From assembly GCA_029256085.1 (NCBI GenBank), contig JAQSYP010000001.1, positions 248,001 to 312,000 on the forward strand: DNA of 64,000 nucleotides. The letters are read 5' to 3'. Under the pieces are notes generated by a model. That model did not search any database. It was not told the origin of the DNA and worked only from the letters and a program-made list of their open reading frames with translations. Source of the DNA: Caryophanales bacterium (GTDB lineage Bacteria > Bacillota > Bacilli > CAJFEE01). Positions 9,185 through 18,574 of the stretch are shown here, piece after piece; the stretch's first letter is position 1, and each line of letters opens with the position of its first letter. The translations under genes and the position numbers were made by a program.

Positions 9185-10186
9185 TTGGACGAGAGAATGG
9201 TTTCATCTGAATTTCAGTTTGATGACATTACAATTGAACAGTCAGTACGCCCTCAATCCTTTGATTCGTATATTGGTCAAGAAGTAGTTAAAAGAAACCT
9301 TAGTATATTTATTGAAGCAGCTAAACTTAGAAGTGAAACGCTAGACCACGTTTTATTATATGGACCACCTGGTCTAGGAAAAACAACTTTAGCAACAATA
9401 ATTTCTAAAGAATTAGAAGTTAATATTAAGCACTCTTCTGGGCCAGCGATAGAGAGAGCAGGTGATTTAGCTGCAATCTTATCATCATTAGAGCCAGGTG
9501 ATGTATTATTTATTGATGAGATTCATAGACTTCCTAGGGCTGTTGAAGAAATTCTCTACTCTGCAATGGAAGACTTTTGTATAGATGTTGTAATTGGTAA
9601 AGGACCATCTGCAAGGAATGTTAGGGTCGATTTACCTCCATTTACATTAGTTGGTGCAACAACGAGAGCTGGTTTACTTAGCGCACCATTACGAGATAGA
9701 TTTGGTGTTTTATCAAGGTTGGAATACTATTCATTAGAAGAGTTGTCAATGATTGTAAAAAGATCAGCTAAAGTTTTTGAAATAGATGTAGATGATAAAG
9801 CTGCTAATGAAATTAGTAGACGTTCACGAGGTACACCGCGAATTGCGAATAGACTATTAAAACGAGTACGAGATTTTGTTCAAGTACAAGGTAAAACTAT
9901 AATAACTTTTAATGATGCTAAGAACGCAATGGAATTACTACAAGTTGATCCACTAGGACTCGACCAAATAGACCATAAAATTATATTAAATATGATTGAT
10001 AGCTTCAGAGGTGGACCAGTTGGAATTGAAACTATTTCAGCTACTGTAGGTGAAGAAGTTCAAACAATTGAAGAAGTTTATGAGCCTTATTTAATTCAAA
10101 TTGGTTTTATACAAAGAACACCTAGAGGTCGAATGTTAACTCCACTTGCATATAAACATTTTAATAGAGAGGTACCTATTAAATGA
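9185..10186 (+). CDS. ruvB: Holliday junction ATP-dependent helicase RuvB
   Basis: RuvB (333 residues) is the hexameric AAA+ motor that drives branch migration with RuvA. Visible motifs are Walker [10 protein letters not shown], Walker B DEIHRL, sensor I GATTRAG, the arginine-finger stretch APLRDRFG, and the C-terminal winged helix ending in [15 protein letters not shown]. The start is TTG, 5 nt after AGGGAGGG is read through TTTAAA. It lies 15 bp from ruvA and overlaps the next gene by 4 bp. Confidence 0.97.
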   Translation: MDERMVSSEFQFDDITIEQSVRPQSFDSYIGQEVVKRNLSIFIEAAKLRSETLDHVLLYGPPGLGKTTLATIISKELEVNIKHSSGPAIERAGDLAAILSSLEPGDVLFIDEIHRLPRAVEEILYSAMEDFCIDVVIGKGPSARNVRVDLPPFTLVGATTRAGLLSAPLRDRFGVLSRLEYYSLEELSMIVKRSAKVFEIDVDDKAANEISRRSRGTPRIANRLLKRVRDFVQVQGKTIITFNDAKNAMELLQVDPLGLDQIDHKIILNMIDSFRGGPVGIETISATVGEEVQTIEEVYEPYLIQIGFIQRTPRGRMLTPLAYKHFNREVPIK

Positions 10187-10386
10187 ACGAGATAGGGAAA
10201 CTTATAATTATTGCAGGGATAGTTTTAATAGTGCTAGGAATAATTATGACTTATTTAGGAAAATTACCTGGAGATATTGTATTTAAAAAAGGCAATACAA
10301 CTTTTTATTTTCCAATTGTTACGTCAATACTTGTGAGTATAATCTTTTCAGCCATAATGTATCTATTCGGAAAATTTTTTAGATGA
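10183..10386 (+). CDS. DUF2905 small membrane protein
   Basis: This 67-residue protein has two hydrophobic helices (about residues 5-26 and 44-64) separated by a short loop with [18 protein letters not shown], the hallmark of DUF2905. The ATG overlaps the ruvB stop (ATGA), so it is translationally coupled to ruvB. Its place between ruvB and queA is common in Bacillales. No function is known for the family. Confidence 0.85.
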   Translation: MNEIGKLIIIAGIVLIVLGIIMTYLGKLPGDIVFKKGNTTFYFPIVTSILVSIIFSAIMYLFGKFFR

Positions 10387-10399
10387 TGAGGAAGTAATA

Positions 10400-11431
10400 A
10401 TGAATGTAAATGATTTTGATTTTGATTTACCTGAGGAACTAATAGCGCAAGTCCCATTAAAGGATCGTACTAGTTCACGACTCTTGGTATTAAATAAAAC
10501 TACACAAACACTTGAGCATAGGAAATTTGCGGATATCTTAGAGTATTTTGAAAGTGGAGATACTTTAGTATTAAATAATACAAAGGTATTGCCTGCAAGG
10601 TTATTCGGCGTTAAAGATGATACTAATGCCAAAATAGAGTTTTTACTATTGAAACAAATAGAAAATGATATATGGGAAATTCTAGTTAAGCCAGCTAAAA
10701 GAGTTAAGTTAGGCACCAAAGTAATTTTTGGAGATGGAATTTTAACTGCAACTTGTGTAGGGCTTGGTGAGGAAGGTTCAAGAAAAGTTAAGTTTGATTA
10801 TGAAGGAATTTTCTATGAAGTTTTAGATAAGTTAGGTGAGATGCCACTCCCACCATACATAAGAGAAAAACTGGATGAAAAAGACCGATATCAAACTGTG
10901 TATGCTAAAGTTGAAGGATCAGCTGCTGCCCCGACGGCAGGGTTACACTTTACTGAAGATTTACTTTCAAAAATTGCTGAAAAAGGTATAAATATTGCAT
11001 ATATTACATTGCATGTAGGGTTAGGGACCTTTAGACCAGTTAGTGCTGACACAATTGAGGAACACGAAATGCATTCCGAATTTTATGAGATTGATCAAGA
11101 AACTGCTGATTTGTTAAATGAGACAAAAAATAGAGGTAATCGTATCATAACTGTTGGAACTACAAGTACGAGAACGCTCGAGACTGTTGCCCAAAAATAT
11201 GATGGTTCTTTTAAAGCTGAAAACGGGTGGACAAATATTTTTATATACCCTGGATACGAGTTTAAAGCAATTAATTGCTTGATAACTAATTTTCATTTAC
11301 CTAAATCAACTCTTATTATGTTAATTAGTGCCTTATCTAATAAAGAGTTAATTATGAAGGCGTATGAAGAGGCAATTCAAGAAAAATATAGATTTTTTAG
11401 CTTTGGGGATGCAATGTTCATCACAGAGTAA
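10400..11431 (+). CDS. queA: S-adenosylmethionine:tRNA ribosyltransferase-isomerase QueA
   Basis: QueA transfers and isomerises the ribosyl part of SAM onto 7-aminomethyl-7-deazaguanine in tRNA, giving epoxyqueuosine. The 343-residue length is normal. Family motifs include [11 protein letters not shown], RDxSRLL-like [23 protein letters not shown], GxMPLPPYI-like [12 protein letters not shown], and the strongly conserved [10 protein letters not shown]. It is followed 20 bp later by tgt, which performs the preceding base exchange. GAGGAAG is the ribosome binding site. Confidence 0.97.
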   Translation: MNVNDFDFDLPEELIAQVPLKDRTSSRLLVLNKTTQTLEHRKFADILEYFESGDTLVLNNTKVLPARLFGVKDDTNAKIEFLLLKQIENDIWEILVKPAKRVKLGTKVIFGDGILTATCVGLGEEGSRKVKFDYEGIFYEVLDKLGEMPLPPYIREKLDEKDRYQTVYAKVEGSAAAPTAGLHFTEDLLSKIAEKGINIAYITLHVGLGTFRPVSADTIEEHEMHSEFYEIDQETADLLNETKNRGNRIITVGTTSTRTLETVAQKYDGSFKAENGWTNIFIYPGYEFKAINCLITNFHLPKSTLIMLISALSNKELIMKAYEEAIQEKYRFFSFGDAMFITE

Positions 11432-11448
11432 CAAATAAATGGAGGTAA

Positions 11449-12591
<1,143 letters not shown>

Positions 12592-12608
12592 AATATAGGA
12601 GGAACATA

Positions 12609-12884
12609 ATGAGTCAGCAAGATATCTTTAATTTCGTACCGTTTATTATTATGCTTTTAGTTTTTTACTTTTTCTTAATCCGTCCTCAACAAAAGAGACA
12701 ACGTGAAACACTTTTAATGCATTCTTCACTGCAAAAAGGAGATAAGATAGTTACAATTGGTGGTCTTCACGGAACAATCGATTCTGTAGATGAAGATACA
12801 ATTATTATCAAAACTCCTGGTGGAACACATTTAACATTTGATAAAAGCGCAGTTAGAGAAGTAACAGTTAAGAAGGAAGTTTAA
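12609..12884 (+). CDS. yajC: Preprotein translocase accessory subunit YajC
   Basis: This 91-residue single-span membrane protein associates with SecDF. The N-terminal transmembrane helix (residues about 10-26, PFIIMLLVFYFFLIRP) is followed by the family motif RPQQKRQRE and a small cytoplasmic domain with GDKIVTIGGLHGTI. It is preceded by AGGAGG and is the last gene of the ruvAB-queA-tgt operon, closed by a strong terminator. Its partner secDF lies about 3.3 kb downstream. Confidence 0.95.
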   Translation: MSQQDIFNFVPFIIMLLVFYFFLIRPQQKRQRETLLMHSSLQKGDKIVTIGGLHGTIDSVDEDTIIIKTPGGTHLTFDKSAVREVTVKKEV

Positions 12885-12889
12885 TATAA

Positions 12890-12925
12890 AAACCTGTACT
12901 AAAATTTTTTAGTACAGGTTTTTTC
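12890..12925 (+). terminator. Rho-independent terminator after yajC
   Basis: AAACCTGTACT (12890-12900) pairs with AGTACAGGTTT (12911-12921); the stem can extend through the A- and T-rich loop, and TTTT follows. Confidence 0.9.
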
Positions 12926-12992
12926 AATTATTCAATCTTGGCAAAGCCAATTTGAAAGTATTCTTGGTGTATCTGCGGGTTACAGTCACTCT

Positions 12993-13018
12993 AAAACTCA
13001 ACATATGCCGAGTTTTTT
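12993..13018 (-). terminator. Probable terminator of yrzE
   Basis: AAAACTC (12993-12999) and GAGTTTT (13010-13016) flank a 10-nt loop directly downstream of the - strand yrzE stop. The stem is short and AT-rich, so confidence is modest. Confidence 0.5.
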
Positions 13019-13391
13019 ATTTATTCTTCATATTTACTCCTAGTATGCCGCCTACCGCACTAATTGCAAGATATCCTATATGTGTAAACCATTGCTGCAT
13101 CGAAAACATTTGGTCATATCCTAAATACTGAATTAAGAAAACAATAAGTGAGAATACAAGTGCAGATAATCCCCCTACAATTAGACCTTTTTCTTTGGCC
13201 TTCCCACCTGAAACAAGACCACCGAACATAATGATAAGAAACGATGTAATTGTAAACACAAAATCCATTGAAGTTTCTTGTAAACTTGTTACTTTAAGTA
13301 GCATTGAAAAAAACGCTCCAAAAAGCATGATTAAGATAAAATTCGTCAATACTCCATAAAGAACACTATTGGAAATTTTCCTAGTATCCAA
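13017..13391 (-). CDS. yrzE: TIGR04086 family membrane protein (YrzE-like)
   Basis: This 124-residue protein has four predicted membrane helices and little else. The sequence around FGGLVSGGKAKEKGLIVGG is typical of the TIGR04086/YrzE family, which is found next to yajC and spoVB in Bacillus. It is transcribed opposite to its neighbours. GGGGGGC on the - strand lies just upstream of the start. Function is unknown. The gene symbol is given from position and family. Confidence 0.8.
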   Translation of the reverse strand: MDTRKISNSVLYGVLTNFILIMLFGAFFSMLLKVTSLQETSMDFVFTITSFLIIMFGGLVSGGKAKEKGLIVGGLSALVFSLIVFLIQYLGYDQMFSMQQWFTHIGYLAISAVGGILGVNMKNK

Positions 13392-13481
13392 TGTTAAGCC
13401 CCCCCTTTGTCCTACTATTATCTAATATAAAATATTCAGACAAGTTTACGTTTAGAATAAAATTTTTAAGGAGCAACATAA

Positions 13482-14123
13482 ATGATTATTGGAACTATCA
13501 TTTTTAGAACTATTCTATTTTACATTTTGATACTTATCATCTTCAGAGTAATGGGTAAAAGAGAAATTGCGGAATTGAATATTCTAGATCTAGTAGTATA
13601 TATGATGATTGCAGAGTTAGTGGTTGTAAGTATTGAACAATATGATAATAAAATAATATATTCGATTGTCCCGGTATTAGCGCTTACAGTTATTCAAGTA
13701 ATTTCTGCAATATTATCTTTAAAAAGCAAAAAATTTAGAGATATAGTTGAAGGGTATCCAACAATAATAATTGAAAATGGGAAAATAAAAGAAAAAGAGA
13801 TGAGGAAGATTAGATACAATTTGGATGATTTATTATTACAGTTACGTGCAAAAGATGTTATGGATATATGCGATGTTAAATTTGCAATTCTAGAACCATC
13901 TGGTGATCTTTCAATTGTAAAGAATGAAAATACTAAAAATCAAAAGTCCTTGTCAATTCCCTTAATAATGGATGGGGAAATAGTTGACATAGGACTTAAA
14001 AAATTAAATAAAAATCAAGAATGGCTAGAAAGTAAACTTAAAGAAAAAGGATTTGCTACAATTGATGATGTATTTTATTGTAGTGTAACTGATGGATGTT
14101 TCTATATTGATGGATATGAGTAA
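13482..14123 (+). CDS. yrbG: DUF421 (YetF-like) membrane protein
   Basis: This 213-residue protein has three membrane helices in the first 80 residues, including the family motif FRVMGKREIAELNILDLVVY, followed by a soluble alpha/beta domain with GYPTIIIENGKI and the later EKGFATIDDVFYCSVT. DUF421 proteins in Bacillus include YetF and YrbG, and related proteins are involved in germination or envelope functions, but the biochemical role is not known. It is convergent with spoVB: the two stop codons are directly adjacent with no terminator between them. Confidence 0.85.
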   Translation: MIIGTIIFRTILFYILILIIFRVMGKREIAELNILDLVVYMMIAELVVVSIEQYDNKIIYSIVPVLALTVIQVISAILSLKSKKFRDIVEGYPTIIIENGKIKEKEMRKIRYNLDDLLLQLRAKDVMDICDVKFAILEPSGDLSIVKNENTKNQKSLSIPLIMDGEIVDIGLKKLNKNQEWLESKLKEKGFATIDDVFYCSVTDGCFYIDGYE

Positions 14124-15674
14124 TTATCTAAAAAGTAGTTTTAAGATAGGTATTCTACTAAGTTCATTTCTTTTAACTAAATTAAAGATCATTAATAATA
14201 ATGAATAGAATACTAGTGTGAAAATTACTCCAGATATTAAATTCAGATGTAAACTTCCAAAGTTTACTTTGTTATAGAAAAACTGGCCAACATAACCACC
14301 TAGAAGCATTGCTACTATCATTTTTATATAGTCCGTTGCTTTTATTGTAAATGAAATGTGTTTGAGTACTGTTGTAAAGTGAAGTAGAGTTGTTAAAACG
14401 ACACCTACAGAAATTGCTAGAGCTACACCAGTTATTTGTAGAGACGGTAACGTGGCTAATAAGACTATTAATATTGATTTTACAACAGCGCCTATAAGTG
14501 TATTAACCATTCCAGCTTTTGCGCAATCTAGAGCTTGTAATGCAGCCTGAAGTGGTCCTTGAAAGTAATAAAATAGAAAAAACGGTGCCATAAGTTGTAG
14601 CATTCCAGATGCTTTATCTGATTTAAACATAACCTGAAGAAGAGGCTCAGCGAATACATAAATTATAATAACGGCTGCACCACCACTTACTAATGAAAGA
14701 CGGATCGATTGCTGTAACCGGTGTTCAACTAAAGCGAATTGTTTCATAACTAAAGCTTCACTAATTGCAGGTACAAGCGAAACTGAGAGTGAATATGTGA
14801 TAAAAGAAGGCAGAAATAATAACGGAAGTACGTATCCACTTATAAGTCCATACTGACTAGTAGCTGCACCAACAGATAAGCCTGCTATTAATAAACTTTG
14901 AGAAACTAATATTGGTTCAAAAAATAATGAAATTGATCCAATTAATCTACTACCAGTTGTAGGAAGTGCTACACTTAGTAACTCATTTAGTGCACTTTTG
15001 CTACCCCTTAATGATTTGAAAAAGTTTCTTCTAAGTCTGAAAGTCTTTTTTATTTTGAACATACTTAAAATATAGATTAAAGATGCTAATTCACCGAATA
15101 CAGCTGAAATCATTGCACCAGCAGCTGCATATTCAATACCGTAAGGCATAAATACATTTGTACAGTATGCAACTAGTAAGATTCTAACAGCTTGTTCTAT
15201 TACCGAAGAATATGCAGCAGGTCTCATATTTTGTTTTCCCTGAAAATATCCTCTAAGAACACTAGAGATTGCTATAATTGGAACAACTGGGAGGATCGCA
15301 ACTAACGGATAGTATGTCCTTGGGTCTGCTAATAAATATTTTGACAAGTATGGAGCTACAACTATTAAAATTGCGCTTAAAACTACACTTAAAAATCCAG
15401 TTATTGATAACGAAACTACTAGAATTTGTTTAACCTTCCGTCTATCACCGACAGCCTCAGCCTCAGCCACAGACTTTGAAATTGCAATGGGAAGTCCAAT
15501 CTGTGTAAGTGTAATCACTAGTAAGAACGTTGGAACTGCCATCATATATAGGCCTACGCCTTCTTCACCCATAACCCTTGCAATAACTATCCTATTAATA
15601 AATCCAAGAATTCTAGTAATCAAACCAGCTATAATTAAAATAAAAGTCCCTTGTAAAAAAGTTTGCTTTGTCAT
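14124..15674 (-). CDS. spoVB: Stage V sporulation protein B (MOP-superfamily flippase)
   Basis: This is a 516-residue polytopic membrane protein with about 14 hydrophobic helices and a MATE/MOP-type N-terminal repeat (GTFILIIAGLITRILGFINR, IVIARVMGEEGVGLYMM). SpoVB is needed for spore cortex synthesis and is thought to flip lipid-linked peptidoglycan precursor in the mother cell. Location beside yrbG, comN and secDF matches B. subtilis. The gene abuts the convergent yrbG gene stop-to-stop. The start ATG is at 15672-15674 on the - strand. The wider family includes Wzx-like exporters, but the context supports SpoVB. Confidence 0.92.
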   Translation of the reverse strand: MTKQTFLQGTFILIIAGLITRILGFINRIVIARVMGEEGVGLYMMAVPTFLLVITLTQIGLPIAISKSVAEAEAVGDRRKVKQILVVSLSITGFLSVVLSAILIVVAPYLSKYLLADPRTYYPLVAILPVVPIIAISSVLRGYFQGKQNMRPAAYSSVIEQAVRILLVAYCTNVFMPYGIEYAAAGAMISAVFGELASLIYILSMFKIKKTFRLRRNFFKSLRGSKSALNELLSVALPTTGSRLIGSISLFFEPILVSQSLLIAGLSVGAATSQYGLISGYVLPLLFLPSFITYSLSVSLVPAISEALVMKQFALVEHRLQQSIRLSLVSGGAAVIIIYVFAEPLLQVMFKSDKASGMLQLMAPFFLFYYFQGPLQAALQALDCAKAGMVNTLIGAVVKSILIVLLATLPSLQITGVALAISVGVVLTTLLHFTTVLKHISFTIKATDYIKMIVAMLLGGYVGQFFYNKVNFGSLHLNLISGVIFTLVFYSLLLMIFNLVKRNELSRIPILKLLFR

Positions 15675-15827
15675 TATTTAGATACCATCCTTCTCAAACT
15701 CCTATAGATGTACTACAATAAATTTATATGCAAGGTTGTCTATAAGAAATGACAAGCTATTTATTTTAATGGCTCTGTTTAAATTTAAGGTTGCTTTTCA
15801 CACTAAATAGAAAAAGGGGGCTTTGCT

Positions 15828-16079
15828 ATGTCACAAGTAGAAATAATCAATAGTTTTAAGGAACAATTAGAAATTCCACTTGAAATTAAGAAGGATGATA
15901 TATCATCTCAAGGATATGATACTGTTAACGTTGATGAGATTTGGGAATTACTACTAAAAAAGATAAAAAAAAATAAATATGAGGAAATTCACTTACACAT
16001 TTTGGTTGACGAAATATTTGCAATTAAAGCAAATGATTATATGTCGTTTATAACTATGAAGGCGTGGTCTGGGAAGTGA
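15828..16079 (+). CDS. comN: Post-transcriptional regulator ComN
   Basis: This 83-residue soluble protein matches the small ComN (YrzD) family in size and in position between spoVB and secDF. In B. subtilis ComN acts on comE mRNA and affects its localisation and translation for competence. Visible features are a helical N-terminus, the conserved GYDTVNVDEIWELLLKK stretch, and a C-terminus rich in hydrophobic residues (LVDEIFAIKANDYMSFIT). AAAAGGGGG precedes the ATG. Residue identities are read directly; function is by family. Confidence 0.82.
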   Translation: MSQVEIINSFKEQLEIPLEIKKDDISSQGYDTVNVDEIWELLLKKIKKNKYEEIHLHILVDEIFAIKANDYMSFITMKAWSGK

Positions 16080-16195
16080 TTATATGTCAACATTAAGTAT
16101 TTTTCTACTTAATAATTGACCTTTAAAATAACCATAAATATAATGATAAAGATGTATATATAGTTTTTTACATAATCAAAGGAGGCAAAATACGC

Positions 16196-18424
16196 ATGGG
16201 CAGAAAATGGCGTATCCTCGTGTTTTTTATGCTTGTAATGCTTTTTGGAGGCATAATTGGATCTACAACACAAGGAATAACAAATAATATTAAGTTAGGA
16301 CTCGACTTGCAAGGTGGTTTTGAAATTCTTTATAAAGTCAAACCAGCTAAAGAAGGCGAAAAGATAACAAAAGAAACGTTAAAAAATACAGTAAGAGCTT
16401 TGGACAAGCGTATAAATGTTTTAGGAGTAAGTGAGCCGAGGATATTTATAGAGGGTAAGGATAGAATACGCGTTCAATTAGCAGGTGTTAAAGACCAAAA
16501 GAAAGCACGTGAGATTTTATCTACTGAAGCAAAACTAACATTTAGGGATGTTAACGATAATGTATTAATGGATGGATCTGATTTAAATGAAAATGGAGCG
16601 CAACAGGCATTTGATGAACAAAATCGACCAAATGTTGCCCTGACATTAAAAGACGCAAAGAAGTTTAAAGATGTAACTACAAAAATTCTTTCTATGAAAC
16701 CAAATAACCTATTAGTTATATGGTTAGATTTTGAAGAAGGAAAAGATTCTTATAAAATTGAAGCACTTAAGCCTAATCCCAAATTCCTTTCAGCTGCAAC
16801 TGTTGATCAAGTTTTTACTCAAACAGATGTAACTATTACAGGTGGTAGCTTCACAGTTGAAAGTGCAAAAGAGTTGTCAGACCTTTTAAATGCGGGGTCA
16901 TTACCAGTAGATTTAGATGAAATTTATTCAACTTCAATTGGTGCACAGTTTGGTGATGATGCTCTTAAAGAAACAATCCTAGCTGGTATAATAACTGTTG
17001 CCTTAATATTCATATTTATGTTAGTTTTTTATCGTTTGCCTGGTGTTATTGCAATAATATCTTTAAGTGTTTATATATATGTTGTTCTGCAAGTTTTCGA
17101 CTGGATGAATGGTGTAATGACCTTACCAGGAATTGCAGCATTAATTCTTGGAATTGGAATGGCCGTTGATGCCAACATCATCACATATGAACGCATAAAG
17201 GATGAGCTAAAGTTAGGCAAATCAGTTTCTTCAGCATTTAGAGCTGGAAACAAGCGTTCATTTACAACTATTCTTGATGCTAACTTAACAACGTTACTTG
17301 CAGCAGCTGTTTTATTCTACTTTGGTACAAGCTCTGTAAAAGGGTTTGCGACGATGTTGTTATTAAGTAATACTGCTGTGTTTTTAACAAATGTAATTCT
17401 ATCAAGACTATTATTATCACTTTTAGTTCACAGTAAGGCACTAAATGGTAAACTTAGTTGGTTTAGTGTAAAGCAAAGTGAAGTTTTGAGTATTAGCGAA
17501 AAGAACCCACGTGTACCTACGATGTTTGATAAAATTGACTTTGTTGCAATATCAAAATATTTCGTTTGGTTTGCGATTTGTACAGCAATAATTGGTGTTG
17601 TTGTACTCTCAGTTTTCAAACTGAATTTAGGAATAGATTTTGCAAGTGGTTCTAGATACGAGGTTGTTTCAAATAAAGAAGTAACCGTAGAAGAAATTAA
17701 AAAGGACTTTGCTGAGTTTAATAAAGAACCTAAAGAAGTAGTTTTGGCAGAAGATAATAAATTTGCTACAGTCACATTTAAAGGTGCTTTTTCCAAGGAA
17801 GAAGTAATTGAGACAAAGGAATACTTTAAGAAAAAATATGGAGAAGAGCCTAATGTTAGTACGGTATCTCCTGAGGTTGGTAAAGAGTTAGCTAGGAATG
17901 CGTTAATTTCCGTAATAATTGCATCAATTGGGATTATCATCTATGTTGCTTTTAGATTTGAACTATTATTTGGTATAGCTGCAGTCGTAGCATTATTTCA
18001 TGATGCATTTTTAGTAATAACTGCTTTTAGTATTTTCAGAATTGAAGTAGATATAACTTTTATCGCAGCAATTTTAACTATAATCGGTTACTCAGTAAAT
18101 GACACAATAGTAACTTTCGACCGAATTAGGGAAAACCTTGAAAGTACTAAGAAAGTTAAAGGTTATGATGACCTGAAACATATTGTAAATGAAAGTATTC
18201 GTCAAACTTTAATTAGATCATTAAATACTGTATTAACGGTTGTTATTGCAGCACTAGCACTTTACTTTATTGGAAGTGTTGCAATAAATAATTTCTCTCT
18301 AGCTCTATTAATTGGATTAATTAGTGGTACTTATTCGTCGATCTTCATTGCCTCTAGACTATGGTTATCGATGAAAACAAAACAATTAATAAAATTGCAA
18401 AATAAACCAGTAACTCCAGAATAA
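16196..18424 (+). CDS. secDF: Fused protein translocase subunit SecDF
   Basis: SecD and SecF are fused in one 742-residue chain, the usual Bacillus form. SecDF uses the proton motive force to help pull proteins through SecYEG. The SecD half starts with a signal-anchor helix, followed by GLDLQGGFEILYKV, a large external domain (about residues 40-255) and six helices with GIGMAVDANIITYERIKDE. The SecF half begins near residue 445, with NLGIDFASGSRYEV and a second six-helix block with TIIGYSVNDTIVTFDRIREN. Both conserved membrane aspartates are present. AGGAGG at about 16180-16185 sits before the ATG. A terminator follows. Confidence 0.97.
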   Translation: MGRKWRILVFFMLVMLFGGIIGSTTQGITNNIKLGLDLQGGFEILYKVKPAKEGEKITKETLKNTVRALDKRINVLGVSEPRIFIEGKDRIRVQLAGVKDQKKAREILSTEAKLTFRDVNDNVLMDGSDLNENGAQQAFDEQNRPNVALTLKDAKKFKDVTTKILSMKPNNLLVIWLDFEEGKDSYKIEALKPNPKFLSAATVDQVFTQTDVTITGGSFTVESAKELSDLLNAGSLPVDLDEIYSTSIGAQFGDDALKETILAGIITVALIFIFMLVFYRLPGVIAIISLSVYIYVVLQVFDWMNGVMTLPGIAALILGIGMAVDANIITYERIKDELKLGKSVSSAFRAGNKRSFTTILDANLTTLLAAAVLFYFGTSSVKGFATMLLLSNTAVFLTNVILSRLLLSLLVHSKALNGKLSWFSVKQSEVLSISEKNPRVPTMFDKIDFVAISKYFVWFAICTAIIGVVVLSVFKLNLGIDFASGSRYEVVSNKEVTVEEIKKDFAEFNKEPKEVVLAEDNKFATVTFKGAFSKEEVIETKEYFKKKYGEEPNVSTVSPEVGKELARNALISVIIASIGIIIYVAFRFELLFGIAAVVALFHDAFLVITAFSIFRIEVDITFIAAILTIIGYSVNDTIVTFDRIRENLESTKKVKGYDDLKHIVNESIRQTLIRSLNTVLTVVIAALALYFIGSVAINNFSLALLIGLISGTYSSIFIASRLWLSMKTKQLIKLQNKPVTPE

Positions 18425-18441
18425 TAATATATACTATTTTT

Positions 18442-18471
18442 AATCACGGCTAATTTGGCCGTGATTTTTTT
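18442..18471 (+). terminator. Rho-independent terminator after secDF
   Basis: ATCACGGC (18443-18450) pairs with GCCGTGAT (18458-18465) and is followed by a run of T. Confidence 0.9.
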
Positions 18472-18574
18472 CTTTAATGTATTTAAATACTTAGTTATAA
18501 TAGATTGGTTAGAGTATTAATAAAATATACTTTTTATATAGAGAAGGTTTGAGGGAAGTTTAGGAGATGATTTT

